Positions 1-6,461 of a stretch of 12,374 bases of DNA are shown piece after piece. The notes under the pieces were generated by a model, which was not told the origin of the DNA, did not search any database, and was given only the letters and a program-made list of their open reading frames with translations. The position numbers and the translations under genes are program-made. The DNA is from Reyranella sp. (GTDB taxonomy: Bacteria; Pseudomonadota; Alphaproteobacteria; Reyranellales; Reyranellaceae). The stretch's first letter is position 1. Every line of letters begins with the position of its first letter. The stretch is taken from NCBI GenBank assembly GCA_030679805.1, contig JAUXST010000674.1:1-12374 (forward strand), written 5' to 3'.

Positions 1-1337
1 ACCGGTCCACGCAGCTCCTTGGCAACGGTGCTGCGCGTCTTGCCATCGGGACTGACCTTCACAAGGTTGCCGCTCGCCAGCTCGGCGACATAAAGCGACC
101 CGTCAGCGCTCTCCAGCGCATCGACGGGGGCGGCGAACCCGGTCAAGGTCGCTGCGAGCTTGCCGGTCTTGCGATCGACCTTCTCGACAGTGTTCGAGAA
201 CCAGCTCGACAGCAGCACATGCTTGGGCCCGACCGAGATGCCGATCGGGTAGGCGTGGGTGTCGCCGTGCACGCGCAGCACGTCGGACACCGCACCGCTC
301 TGGCCGTCGACGGTACGGTAGCTGAACACGTCGGCCACATGCACCGTCTCCCTGCCGCCATCGGTAGTGACGGCGAGATCGGTCGGCACGGCAAGCTTGC
401 CCTCGACGATGGTCTTGGCGGCGCCGGTGTGCTTGTCGACGAGGTAGATGCCGTTGTCGGTCATCGACGTCACGAACAGGCGACCGCGCGAATCGAAGGC
501 GAGATTGTCGAGGCCGGGCTTCAGCGAAGCCACCAGCTTCTTGGCCTTGCTTGTGAGGCTGACGCTCCACACGCCACCGGTACCGGTGTCGACGACGTAG
601 AGGTTGTCGCGGTTCTGCGGATCGATGTTGGCCGCGGCCGGAATCTTGAAGCCCGATGCGATGACATCGATCGCGCCGGTTTCGAGATTGATCTTCACGA
701 CCTCGCCCTTGAACCACAGCGGCCCGTAGAGAAAGCCGTCGTCGCGATGGATTTCGAAGCCGTTCAGGCCGCCCATCTTCTCGGTGATCTTGCGCAACTC
801 GGAGCGCGGGAACGGCTTGAAGTCGGGCTTGTCGACGCCCTTGAGGTCGATCTCGTAGAGCGCGTCGCCGAGGAAGACCTCCGAAACGAACAGCCGGCCC
901 TCCTTGCCGAAAGCGATCGAGTTGGGTCCGCCCATGCCGTTGGCGACCTCGATGGTCTTGCCGTTGGGCTTGCGGATATAGACCTTGCCGAGCAGGAAGG
1001 CCGTCCAGGCCATAGTGCCGTCGTCGGCGAAGGCGATGTCGTCGGCCATGCCGGTCGGGGCGTCGATCACGCGATCGACCTCGCCGGAATCGACCTGCAC
1101 GCGATAGATCGTCTGCCCGATCACGGAGCCGGCGAAAAGCTGGTCGTCCTTGTTGAAGGCGAGGCCATGCACGCCATGAAACCACGATCCCGACACCAGA
1201 AACTGCTGACTATACTCTGCAGCTGTCACGGGAAGCGTCGCCGAAGCGGTCGCCGGGGGCGATGCCTGCTGCGCGAGCGCGCTGCACGCGACGACGAGCG
1301 CAAGCGCTCCCGCCGTGAAAAACCGGCCCAACCCCAT
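1..1337 (-). CDS. Exported SMP-30/gluconolactonase/LRE-like beta-propeller protein (C-terminus cut by window edge)
   Basis: The frame is open from ATG 1337 to the window edge: 445 residues are visible and the C-terminus lies outside. Translation checked near 1337, 1013, 764, 698 and 59 stays in one frame. The start is set by a strong Shine-Dalgarno (GGAGG at 1344-1348, six bases before ATG). The N-terminus is a signal peptide with a hydrophobic core (residues 6-17). It may be cleaved at SALA|QQ (after residue 22), or at Cys18 if VVAC acts as a lipobox. The rest is repeated beta-propeller blades with phrases typical of the SMP-30/gluconolactonase/NHL superfamily: HGVHGLAF, GGLNGFE (Asn192), NIDPQN, PVDALE, DGSLYVAEL. 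Family members hydrolyse lactones or bind sugars or metals through a central ion. The substrate here is unknown. It diverges from the CoA-transferase gene across 121 bases. Fold and export are fairly sure; the reaction is not. Confidence 0.85.
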   Translation of the reverse strand, partial: MGLGRFFTAGALALVVACSALAQQASPPATASATLPVTAAEYSQQFLVSGSWFHGVHGLAFNKDDQLFAGSVIGQTIYRVQVDSGEVDRVIDAPTGMADDIAFADDGTMAWTAFLLGKVYIRKPNGKTIEVANGMGGPNSIAFGKEGRLFVSEVFLGDALYEIDLKGVDKPDFKPFPRSELRKITEKMGGLNGFEIHRDDGFLYGPLWFKGEVVKINLETGAIDVIASGFKIPAAANIDPQNRDNLYVVDTGTGGVWSVSLTSKAKKLVASLKPGLDNLAFDSRGRLFVTSMTDNGIYLVDKHTGAAKTIVEGKLAVPTDLAVTTDGGRETVHVADVFSYRTVDGQSGAVSDVLRVHGDTHAYPIGISVGPKHVLLSSWFSNTVEKVDRKTGKLAATLTGFAAPVDALESADGSLYVAELASGNLVKVSPDGKTRSTVAKELRGP

Positions 1338-1458
1338 CCGTTTCCTCCGACCCTCTCTCGCGGCGCGGACTTTAGACCCCGCGATACATTTTGTAACGCC
1401 GAACCCTTCAGCTACCATGGAGGCGTCGAGAAAACATGCATTTCGCGGGAGAAAACAC
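1338..1458. promoter_or_regulatory. Divergent intergenic region between the beta-propeller and racemase genes
   Basis: These 121 bases separate two divergent start codons and must hold signals for both. Seen: the minus-strand Shine-Dalgarno at 1344-1348, a plus-strand ribosome site GGGAGA ending about eight bases before ATG 1459, and an A/T-richer patch around 1380-1395 (GATACATTTTGTAACG) that stands out from the GC-rich surroundings and may carry a promoter. I could not fit a convincing -35/-10 pair on either strand. Confidence 0.4.
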
Positions 1459-2607
1459 ATGGCGGGTCCGCTTTCGGGATTGACGATTGTCGAGCTGGCC
1501 GGAATCGGGCCGGGACCGATGTGCTCCATGATGCTGGGCGACATGGGCGCCAACGTGATCCGCGTCGACCGCACCAAGAGCCATGTCATGGATCGCCTCG
1601 CCGATCCGAAGTTCGCCGTGCACAACCGTAGCCGGCGCTCGGTGTCCGTCGACCTGCAGAAGAAGGAAGGCGTGGAGGTCGTGCTGCGCCTGATCGAGAA
1701 AGCCGATGGCGTGACCGAGCCGTTCCGGCCGGGCGTCGCCGAGCGGTTGGGCGTGGGTCCGGACATCTGCCTCAAGCTCAACCCGAAGCTGGTCTACGGC
1801 CGCATGACGGGCTGGGGCCAGGAAGGCCCGCTCGCCAAGGCCGCCGGCCACGACATCAACTACATCGCGCTCACCGGCGCGCTGCATGCCATCGGCAGCA
1901 AGGACAAGCCGATGCCGCCGCTCAACCTGGTGGGCGATTTCGGCGGCGGCGGCATGCTGCTCGCTTTCGGCATGGTGTGCGGACTGCTCGAGGCGCAGCG
2001 GTCGGGCAAGGGACAAGTCGTCGACGCCGCCATGGTCGACGGCGCGGCGCTCCTGCTGGGCGGCATCTATGGCATGGCGGGCGCCGGCCTGTGGAAGGAC
2101 GAGCGCGAGGCCAACATGCTGGACGGCGGTGCGCACTTCTACGGCACTTACGAGACCAAGGACGGCAAGTTCATCTCCATCGGCTCGATCGAACCGCAGT
2201 TCTACGAGCTGCTGCTCGAGAAGACGGGGCTGAAGGGCCAGAACCTGCCGGCGCAGATGGACCGCAAGATGTGGGGCGACCTCAAGGCCAAGCTCGAGGG
2301 CGTCTTCAAGACCAAGACGCGCGACGAATGGTGCGCGATCATGGAAGGCACCGACATCTGCTTTGCCCCCGTGCTCACCATGCAGGAAGCCTCGCAGCAT
2401 CCGCACGCCAAGGCACGCGGCGCCTATGTCGACGTCTTGGGCTTCCCCCAGCCGGCGGCCGCGCCGCGCTTCTCGCGCACCAAGGAAAGCGTCAAGGGCC
2501 CGGCCGCCAAGCGCGGCCAGCACACCGACGAGGTGCTGGGCGAGAGCGGCTTTTCCGCCAAGGAGATCGGCGAGTTGAAGGCGGCGGGCATCGTCGGTCC
2601 GCAATGA
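1459..2607 (+). CDS. Alpha-methylacyl-CoA racemase-type family III CoA-transferase
   Basis: The 382-residue product begins MAGPLSGLTIVELAG and continues IGPGPMCSMMLGDMGANVIRVDR, the signature of the alpha-methylacyl-CoA racemase (AMACR/MCR) branch of the CaiB/BaiF CoA-transferases. These enzymes interconvert R and S 2-methylacyl-CoAs by proton exchange, needed for beta-oxidation of branched fatty acids and sterol side chains. The residues that correspond to the racemase catalytic set are present: His131 in GHDINYI, Asp160 in NLVGDFGGGG and Glu245 in IEPQFY. True CoA-transferases carry an Asp nucleophile instead, so a racemase role is favoured. The frame is open back to 1315, but homology starts at Met 1459, which has GGGAGA about eight bases upstream; Met 1417 is a weaker alternative. 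Ten bases separate its stop from the next gene, suggesting co-transcription. Family is secure; the natural substrate is inferred. Confidence 0.92.
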   Translation: MAGPLSGLTIVELAGIGPGPMCSMMLGDMGANVIRVDRTKSHVMDRLADPKFAVHNRSRRSVSVDLQKKEGVEVVLRLIEKADGVTEPFRPGVAERLGVGPDICLKLNPKLVYGRMTGWGQEGPLAKAAGHDINYIALTGALHAIGSKDKPMPPLNLVGDFGGGGMLLAFGMVCGLLEAQRSGKGQVVDAAMVDGAALLLGGIYGMAGAGLWKDEREANMLDGGAHFYGTYETKDGKFISIGSIEPQFYELLLEKTGLKGQNLPAQMDRKMWGDLKAKLEGVFKTKTRDEWCAIMEGTDICFAPVLTMQEASQHPHAKARGAYVDVLGFPQPAAAPRFSRTKESVKGPAAKRGQHTDEVLGESGFSAKEIGELKAAGIVGPQ

Positions 2608-2617
2608 CGTCACGTCG

Positions 2618-3313
2618 ATGATCCGCGCCTTCGAACTGGCCGTCCGGCAGCTCGGCGATCCCAAGCTGCGGGTCGTCATCTGGCAATCTCTGCTGCTGTC
2701 GCTGGTGCTGCAGATCGCCATCGGCGTCGTGGCGTGGTGGGCGCTGCAGTCCTTCGCCACGTTCAAGTGGAGCTGGGTGAACGAGACCATTCGCTGGCTG
2801 GGCGGCGGCGCTGTCACCGTGCTGGCATTGATGCTGTTCCCAGCCAGCTTCGGCATCGTGATCTCGATCTTCCTGGAGAAAATCGCCGACATCGTCGAAG
2901 GCGAACATTACCCGCAGCTCGGCCAGGCACGCGGCATCCCGGTATGGGCCGGCATCCGGTCGGGAGTCGTGTTTCTGCTCATCCTGGTGGCGCTCAATCT
3001 CGTCCTGCTGCCGTTCTATCTGGTGGCGCTGTTCATCGCCGGGCTGGGCGCGGTGCTGTTCTATGGCGCGAACGGCTGGCTGACCGGCCGGGAATACTAT
3101 GAGCAGGTGGCGCTGCGCCGCCTCGGCCCGGCCGACGTAAAGGCCTGGCGCAAGGCCAATGCCGGCGTCCTGTGGCTGACCGGGATCGCCATCGTGTTCC
3201 TGGGCACGGTGCCGATCCTGAACCTGATCGTGCCGGTCCTGGGCGTTGCGGCCATGGTGCATGTGGCACAGTCGCTGAAGCCGCCCCTTAATTTGCCAAC
3301 GCGGTCGCGCTAG
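2618..3313 (+). CDS. EI24/CysZ-like multi-pass inner-membrane protein
   Basis: The 231-residue product has hydrophobic segments at about 20-42, 60-84, 113-131, 133-152 and 184-217, so it is an integral inner-membrane protein. The order of motifs (FLEKIADIVEGEHYP at 85-99, GREYYEQVALRRLGP at 157-171, a VPILNLIVPVLGVAAMVHV-like tail at 198-216) matches the EI24 domain family, to which the CysZ sulfate permease belongs. Alphaproteobacterial members are usually annotated only as EI24 domain-containing protein, and sulfate transport should not be assumed. It starts ten bases after the racemase stop and ends nine bases before the lipoprotein start, so the three are probably one transcript. A functional link to the racemase is not evident. 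Family confident, transport role unknown. Confidence 0.88.
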   Translation: MIRAFELAVRQLGDPKLRVVIWQSLLLSLVLQIAIGVVAWWALQSFATFKWSWVNETIRWLGGGAVTVLALMLFPASFGIVISIFLEKIADIVEGEHYPQLGQARGIPVWAGIRSGVVFLLILVALNLVLLPFYLVALFIAGLGAVLFYGANGWLTGREYYEQVALRRLGPADVKAWRKANAGVLWLTGIAIVFLGTVPILNLIVPVLGVAAMVHVAQSLKPPLNLPTRSR

Positions 3314-3322
3314 ACTGCCGGC

Positions 3323-3712
3323 ATGAAAAAAGCATTTGGGGCGCTGGCGCTCGTTCTTGCGCTCGGTGGCTGCGTCAGTGATTCAGGCCCGCAATATTCG
3401 CGCGGCGGCGGCGAGAAGGGCGTCTTCACCTCGCGCAACGCCGGCACCCCGATCCCGCTCGACCGCATCAAGGGAATGGACGAACAACAGCTTGCAACCA
3501 CGTTCGGCGCCGCGGCGCTCGACCGCAAGGACGAGCCGGCCCGTGTGTTGCGCTACCAGTCCGACGCCTGCACGCTGTTCGTCTCGCTCTATCGCCGCAA
3601 CGGCTCGCCGTGGCGGGCGGAGTTCGCCGACGCCTACGACACCCACATGCGTCCGCTGCCGGCCGACCAATGCGCGGGCTCGGTGGCAGCGCAGAAGAAG
3701 CGGGTCGCCTAA
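3323..3712 (+). CDS. Small SmpA/OmlA-like lipoprotein of unknown function
   Basis: This 129-residue protein opens with a classical lipoprotein signal: MKK, a hydrophobic stretch (residues 5-14) and the lipobox LGGC with Cys17 as the lipidated residue. A Ser/Gly-rich linker follows, then a compact domain from about residue 45. It reads IKGMDEQQLATTFGAAAL... ARVLRYQSDACTLFVSLYRR, resembling small alphaproteobacterial outer-membrane lipoproteins related in style to SmpA/OmlA (a G-[LM]-[DT]-x-x-[QE]-L helix, then a strand pair ending in a Cys). Cys83 and Cys117 could form a disulfide in the periplasm. It is last in the plus-strand run with a nine-base gap to the EI24 gene. Its TAA stop overlaps the TAG stop of the convergent hydrolase. 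The ribosome site is weak. Lipoprotein nature is confident, function unknown. Confidence 0.82.
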   Translation: MKKAFGALALVLALGGCVSDSGPQYSRGGGEKGVFTSRNAGTPIPLDRIKGMDEQQLATTFGAAALDRKDEPARVLRYQSDACTLFVSLYRRNGSPWRAEFADAYDTHMRPLPADQCAGSVAAQKKRVA

Positions 3713-5211
3713 AGCCCACCGTCCACCATCTGCCGCCACAGCCGCGCCACGGCGGCGCAGGCCTTGGGGTCGGTGATCATGTCGAGATGGCCAAAGCCCG
3801 GCTCCACGGTCACGGCGATCCTCGGGTTGAGGTCGGCGAACAGGGGCTTGTACCGGTCGGCGTAGAAGAGTTCGTCATTGCCGCCGACCATGACCATCGT
3901 CGGCCGGTCGATTCCGGCAAGGGCGCCGCGCCAGTCGCGCACGAGCTGCAGGCCGGCCGACAGCCGGAAGGAATAGACCGGCGTGCGATTAACGCTCGGC
4001 TCCGCCGCCGTGGCGAAGCGCACCACCGGAAGTCCCTGGAACCATGGCAGGCCGAAGCCATCGAGGATCGACAAGGCCACGACGCGCGGCACCGCGACGC
4101 TGACCCAGCCGCCCGACGCGGGTCGCGAAGTGGGCGAATCCTGGGCGATGAAGGGGGAGATGGCGAGGTAGTCGTCGAAGATCGCGCGGTTAGGGCCGCT
4201 TGCGGTGCGCAACACGAAGCCGCCACCGGAGGAGAACCCTATCAACGTGCGATGGATCCTGGGGCCGGAGAGGCTCGTGGCCTGCACGAAGTCGACGAGA
4301 TCGTCGTCGAGTTGGTGCTTGTACGACGTGTCGCCGTTGGTCGTGCCGCTGCCGCCATGGCCGCGCAGGCTGATCGAATAGACCGTAGCGCCGGCGGCCT
4401 GCAGGGCCTGGGCGAGCTTGTGCATCGAGATGCTGGCGCCCGACGAGCCATGGACCAGGACGACGGCGCGGTCCTTGGCGCCCGCGTAAAGGCGATAGGT
4501 GAGCGGCGCTCCATCACGGGCGGTGATCTGCCTGACCCCGGGGATCTCCGCCTTGTTCCACGAGTCGAAGCCTGGCAGCGAGTCGCCGGCAGGTAGCCTC
4601 GGCAGGGTCCCGGGGGAACTCAATACAATGACAGCACCAAAGGCACCGACCACAGCCAACAGCAGACTGCCCAACCCCACCCTCAACCCCAGCATCGCGC
4701 GGCGAACCCATGGGCTCGGCGTGGGGCTGAGCGTGCGCAAGCACACCCCGGCCAGCCAGCCGATGCCAATACCGGCGACAATGCCGCCGACGCCGCCCGA
4801 CAGCACGATCCAAAGCGGCTCCGCCTTGAGAGCTGGCATAACCCCGAACAGGACACCGAGGGCATATCGCACGGCAAAGATCGACAGGCCGAAGACCAGC
4901 ATGAACCAGCCGCCCGCCATCTCCAGACGGCCGTCCTCGAGCCGCCGCACGGCGCGTCGGCGACCCAAGACATGGCCCAGCGGCAGGCCGGCCAGCAGCG
5001 CCACCGCCCACCCCGCCGCGGCCATCCCGGGCTGCGCCGCCTGGGCAATACCCACAAGCGAAAGCACCAACCCGACCGCCGGCAGGATAGCAAGCCGCCA
5101 CAGAGCGATGGTCCGCGGCTTCAACGCCTGGATGCCCGACCAGACGACGAACGCCATCAATGGCCATACCCAGAGCGGGGTGTGCACGACGATATCTAAA
5201 AATGACGGCAT
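3709..5211 (-). CDS. Membrane-anchored alpha/beta hydrolase with N-terminal DUF6622-like transmembrane region
   Basis: The product is 500 residues. Residues 1-200 hold about six transmembrane helices (near 10-24, 37-56, 62-84, 104-125, 134-158, 174-198), and their opening, MPSFLDIVVHTPLWVW, resembles the DUF6622 family. Residues 215-500 form a serine hydrolase: oxyanion-side VLVHGSSG (His254-Gly255), RGHGGSG, nucleophile elbow GFSSG (Ser327), acid Asp446 in GGNDELF and His475 in GFGHLDM. It is therefore probably an inner-membrane-tethered esterase or lipase; the substrate and the side of the membrane are unknown. The frame is open to 5319, but Met 5211 fits the homology and has GGAG six bases upstream. 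Fusion of these two parts in one chain is unusual to me. A divergent LytTR regulator lies 121 bases away. Catalytic class is confident. Confidence 0.88.
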   Translation of the reverse strand: MPSFLDIVVHTPLWVWPLMAFVVWSGIQALKPRTIALWRLAILPAVGLVLSLVGIAQAAQPGMAAAGWAVALLAGLPLGHVLGRRRAVRRLEDGRLEMAGGWFMLVFGLSIFAVRYALGVLFGVMPALKAEPLWIVLSGGVGGIVAGIGIGWLAGVCLRTLSPTPSPWVRRAMLGLRVGLGSLLLAVVGAFGAVIVLSSPGTLPRLPAGDSLPGFDSWNKAEIPGVRQITARDGAPLTYRLYAGAKDRAVVLVHGSSGASISMHKLAQALQAAGATVYSISLRGHGGSGTTNGDTSYKHQLDDDLVDFVQATSLSGPRIHRTLIGFSSGGGFVLRTASGPNRAIFDDYLAISPFIAQDSPTSRPASGGWVSVAVPRVVALSILDGFGLPWFQGLPVVRFATAAEPSVNRTPVYSFRLSAGLQLVRDWRGALAGIDRPTMVMVGGNDELFYADRYKPLFADLNPRIAVTVEPGFGHLDMITDPKACAAVARLWRQMVDGGL

Positions 5212-5332
5212 GATGAACTCCGGCGACGACGATTTGCAGCCATCAGCTTCGGCGGTGGACGGCACCCGATCCATCGTCGCTACGTGGAAGTGCTGGCGTT
5301 TTTCGCGATCTGCCGGCAATCATCCGTTCACG
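5212..5332. promoter_or_regulatory. Divergent control region between membrane hydrolase and LytTR regulator
   Basis: These 121 bases hold the upstream regions of both genes. Seen: the hydrolase ribosome site (GGAG, minus strand, near 5218-5221) and a 7-bp inverted repeat CGACGAT (5227-5233) / ATCGTCG (5273-5279) with 39 bases between the arms, a possible but weak operator. No convincing LytTR-type direct repeat or sigma-70 promoter could be fitted by eye. No strong Shine-Dalgarno precedes the LytTR start. Confidence 0.3.
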
Positions 5333-6130
5333 ATGCGCGAATCGCCCTATGTCCGGTCGCTGCCCTATCACCTGCCGCCGGTGATCGGGATCGCCGTCGT
5401 CATGGCGGTGACCGGGCCGTTCGGCACCTACGAGCGCATGGACCTCGTCCACCGGCTGGCCTACTTCGGCATCATCGGGATCCTGAGCTGGCTGCAGGTC
5501 ATCCTGCTCGCGGCCTGGTTCGGCGGCATCGAGCCGATCGATCGCTGGCCGGTGGCCGGCCGCATGACCTTGGTCGGTGTGCTGGCGGCGGTGCCTGGCA
5601 CCTTTGAGATCATCGTCGTCCAGTCCTGGCTGGGGCGTCCCATCCCGCTGTCGGTGGCGCCGCAGATCTTCCCCGAGGCCGCCTTCCTGACCGTGGTCAT
5701 ATCGGTGGTGATCGGCCTGTTCGTCGAACAGCGCCTGCGCGCCAATGCCGACGCCGAGCGCGCACGTGTCGCGGCACTCCCCCAACTCCAACCCGACGTG
5801 CCCGGCACTGCCTCTCCCGACTTCTTCCGCCGTATCCCGCCGGCGCTCGGCCGCGACCTGTTGGCGCTCGAAATGGAAGACCACTATCTGCGCATCCACA
5901 CCACCCTGGGGAGCGACCTCGTTCTCATGCGCCTGCGCGATGCGCTGGCCGAACTCGCTCCCGGGCGCGGGCGGCAGGTGCACCGGTCGTGGTGGGTGGC
6001 GGAAGGCGCGATCGCGTCAACGGAACGTCCGGCCGGCCGTCTCGTCCTGGTGCTGCGCAACGGACTGCGCGTGCCCGTCAGTAAGACCTATCGCGACCAG
6101 GTCAAGGAAGCAGGCTGGCTCGACGGCTAG
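5333..6130 (+). CDS. Membrane-anchored LytTR-family DNA-binding regulator
   Basis: The product is 265 residues. Four hydrophobic helices (about 14-30, 43-64, 77-97, 112-132) form an N-terminal membrane domain, then a polar linker (135-163), then a LytTR DNA-binding domain (about 164-262). Hallmarks are LGRDLLALEMEDHYLRIHT (173-191), LMRLRDALAEL, QVHRSWWVAEGA (215-226) and the closing NGLRVPVSKTY (243-253). LytTR proteins bind paired direct repeats. Here the output domain is tethered to the membrane with no receiver or kinase domain, so it is a one-component regulator that probably senses a membrane or periplasmic signal. ATG 5333 is chosen because the upstream open frame is antisense to the hydrolase gene; the ribosome site is weak. 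Its target may be the divergent membrane hydrolase, itself or both; that is inference. Family is secure. Confidence 0.9.
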   Translation: MRESPYVRSLPYHLPPVIGIAVVMAVTGPFGTYERMDLVHRLAYFGIIGILSWLQVILLAAWFGGIEPIDRWPVAGRMTLVGVLAAVPGTFEIIVVQSWLGRPIPLSVAPQIFPEAAFLTVVISVVIGLFVEQRLRANADAERARVAALPQLQPDVPGTASPDFFRRIPPALGRDLLALEMEDHYLRIHTTLGSDLVLMRLRDALAELAPGRGRQVHRSWWVAEGAIASTERPAGRLVLVLRNGLRVPVSKTYRDQVKEAGWLDG

Positions 6131-6137
6131 AGGTGGC

Positions 6138-6156
6138 ACCGGCAAAGGGCCGGTTT
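6138..6156 (+). terminator. Weak terminator-like hairpin after the LytTR gene
   Basis: A six-base-pair stem, ACCGGC (6138-6143) and GCCGGT (6149-6154), with loop AAAGG lies eight bases after the LytTR stop. Only three T follow in total (6154-6156), so intrinsic termination would be weak. Confidence 0.4.
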
Positions 6157-6327
6157 CCGGCACACCTCGTTGTGCCAAGCCGTGTGCCGCTGCCTGTGCC
6201 ACGAACCGCTCTCAAGCTCTTGAACGGACAGCGCAATCGCCCCCTGATCGGCTGTGCCACCACGCCCGGCCTCCTTGCTTGATGAGAATCCCGGAGCGGC
6301 AGGGCGCTGCCGAGCGTGGGCGCAAAG

Positions 6328-6360
6328 AAAAACGCCCGGAACGGAGGCCGTTCGGGCGTT
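6328..6360 (-). terminator. Rho-independent terminator for the amidotransferase-gentisate dioxygenase operon
   Basis: AACGCCCG (6331-6338) pairs with CGGGCGTT (6353-6360); the stem continues with AACGG (6340-6344) against CCGTT (6348-6352) after one bulged G, closed by loop AGG. Read on the minus strand the hairpin is followed by TTTTT, then C and TTT (down to 6324). This is a textbook intrinsic terminator pointing away from the dioxygenase gene, about 100 bases past its stop. Confidence 0.88.
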
Positions 6361-6409
6361 GCCAGCAGTGCCTGCACAGAGGTTCCAACTGTATCGAAAA
6401 TTTACCACG

Positions 6410-6427
6410 GAACCTGCTGAACCTGCA
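6410..6427. repeat. Imperfect 9-bp tandem repeat
   Basis: GAACCTGCT (6410-6418) is followed at once by GAACCTGCA (6419-6427), eight of nine bases identical. It abuts the 14-bp tandem repeat and lies in the 3' untranslated part of the dioxygenase transcript. Confidence 0.6.
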
Positions 6428-6455
6428 AATCTGAGAATCTCAATCTGAGAATCTC
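6428..6455. repeat. Exact 14-bp tandem duplication beside the dioxygenase stop codon
   Basis: AATCTGAGAATCTC occurs twice back to back (6428-6441 and 6442-6455). Each copy contains the near-palindrome GAGA-A-TCTC. The patch is A/T-richer than its surroundings and ends seven bases before the stop codon of the dioxygenase gene (minus-strand stop at 6462-6464), so it lies at the start of that transcript's 3' untranslated region. Confidence 0.85.
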
Positions 6456-6461
6456 CACGGG

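Larger units (their letters stand above)
6131..6461. other. Convergent non-coding gap of 331 bases
   Basis: The gap between the LytTR stop and the gentisate dioxygenase stop has no credible gene. It holds a weak plus-strand terminator-like hairpin at 6138-6156, a short palindrome TCAAG-CT-CTTGA (6212-6223), a hairpin CGGCAG-GGCG-CTGCCG (6297-6312) without a U-tract, a strong minus-strand terminator (6328-6360), an imperfect 9-bp tandem repeat (6410-6427) and an exact 14-bp tandem repeat (6428-6455). Confidence 0.7.

Noticed and set aside
1315..1458. N-terminal extension of the racemase from ATG 1315
   Set aside because: It would overlap the start of the divergent beta-propeller gene, shows no family similarity and lacks a ribosome site, while ATG 1459 has all three in order.
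219..1631. Long plus-strand open frame (470 codons) opposite the beta-propeller gene
   Set aside because: It is antisense to a gene with a signal peptide, strong ribosome site and recognisable blades. Its product is low-complexity and typical of GC-rich shadow frames.
2604..2621. Five-codon frame and TGACGTCA palindrome (2605-2612) at the racemase-EI24 junction
   Set aside because: An 8-bp palindrome and a tiny overlapping frame are expected by chance in a short junction; no regulatory context supports them.
1408..2892. Long minus-strand open frame opposite the racemase gene
   Set aside because: The plus strand encodes a complete racemase-type enzyme with catalytic residues; the opposite product resembles no family and spans two real genes.
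4499..5332. Long N-terminal extension of the LytTR regulator
   Set aside because: These codons are antisense to the membrane hydrolase. The first natural membrane helix follows Met 5333.
6297..6312. Hairpin CGGCAG-GGCG-CTGCCG as a terminator
   Set aside because: No T-run follows on either strand. The clear terminator is the neighbouring hairpin at 6331-6360.
6131..6461. Possible tRNA, attachment site or small gene in the convergent gap
   Set aside because: No cloverleaf, no integrase and no frame with a ribosome site and sensible product were found.
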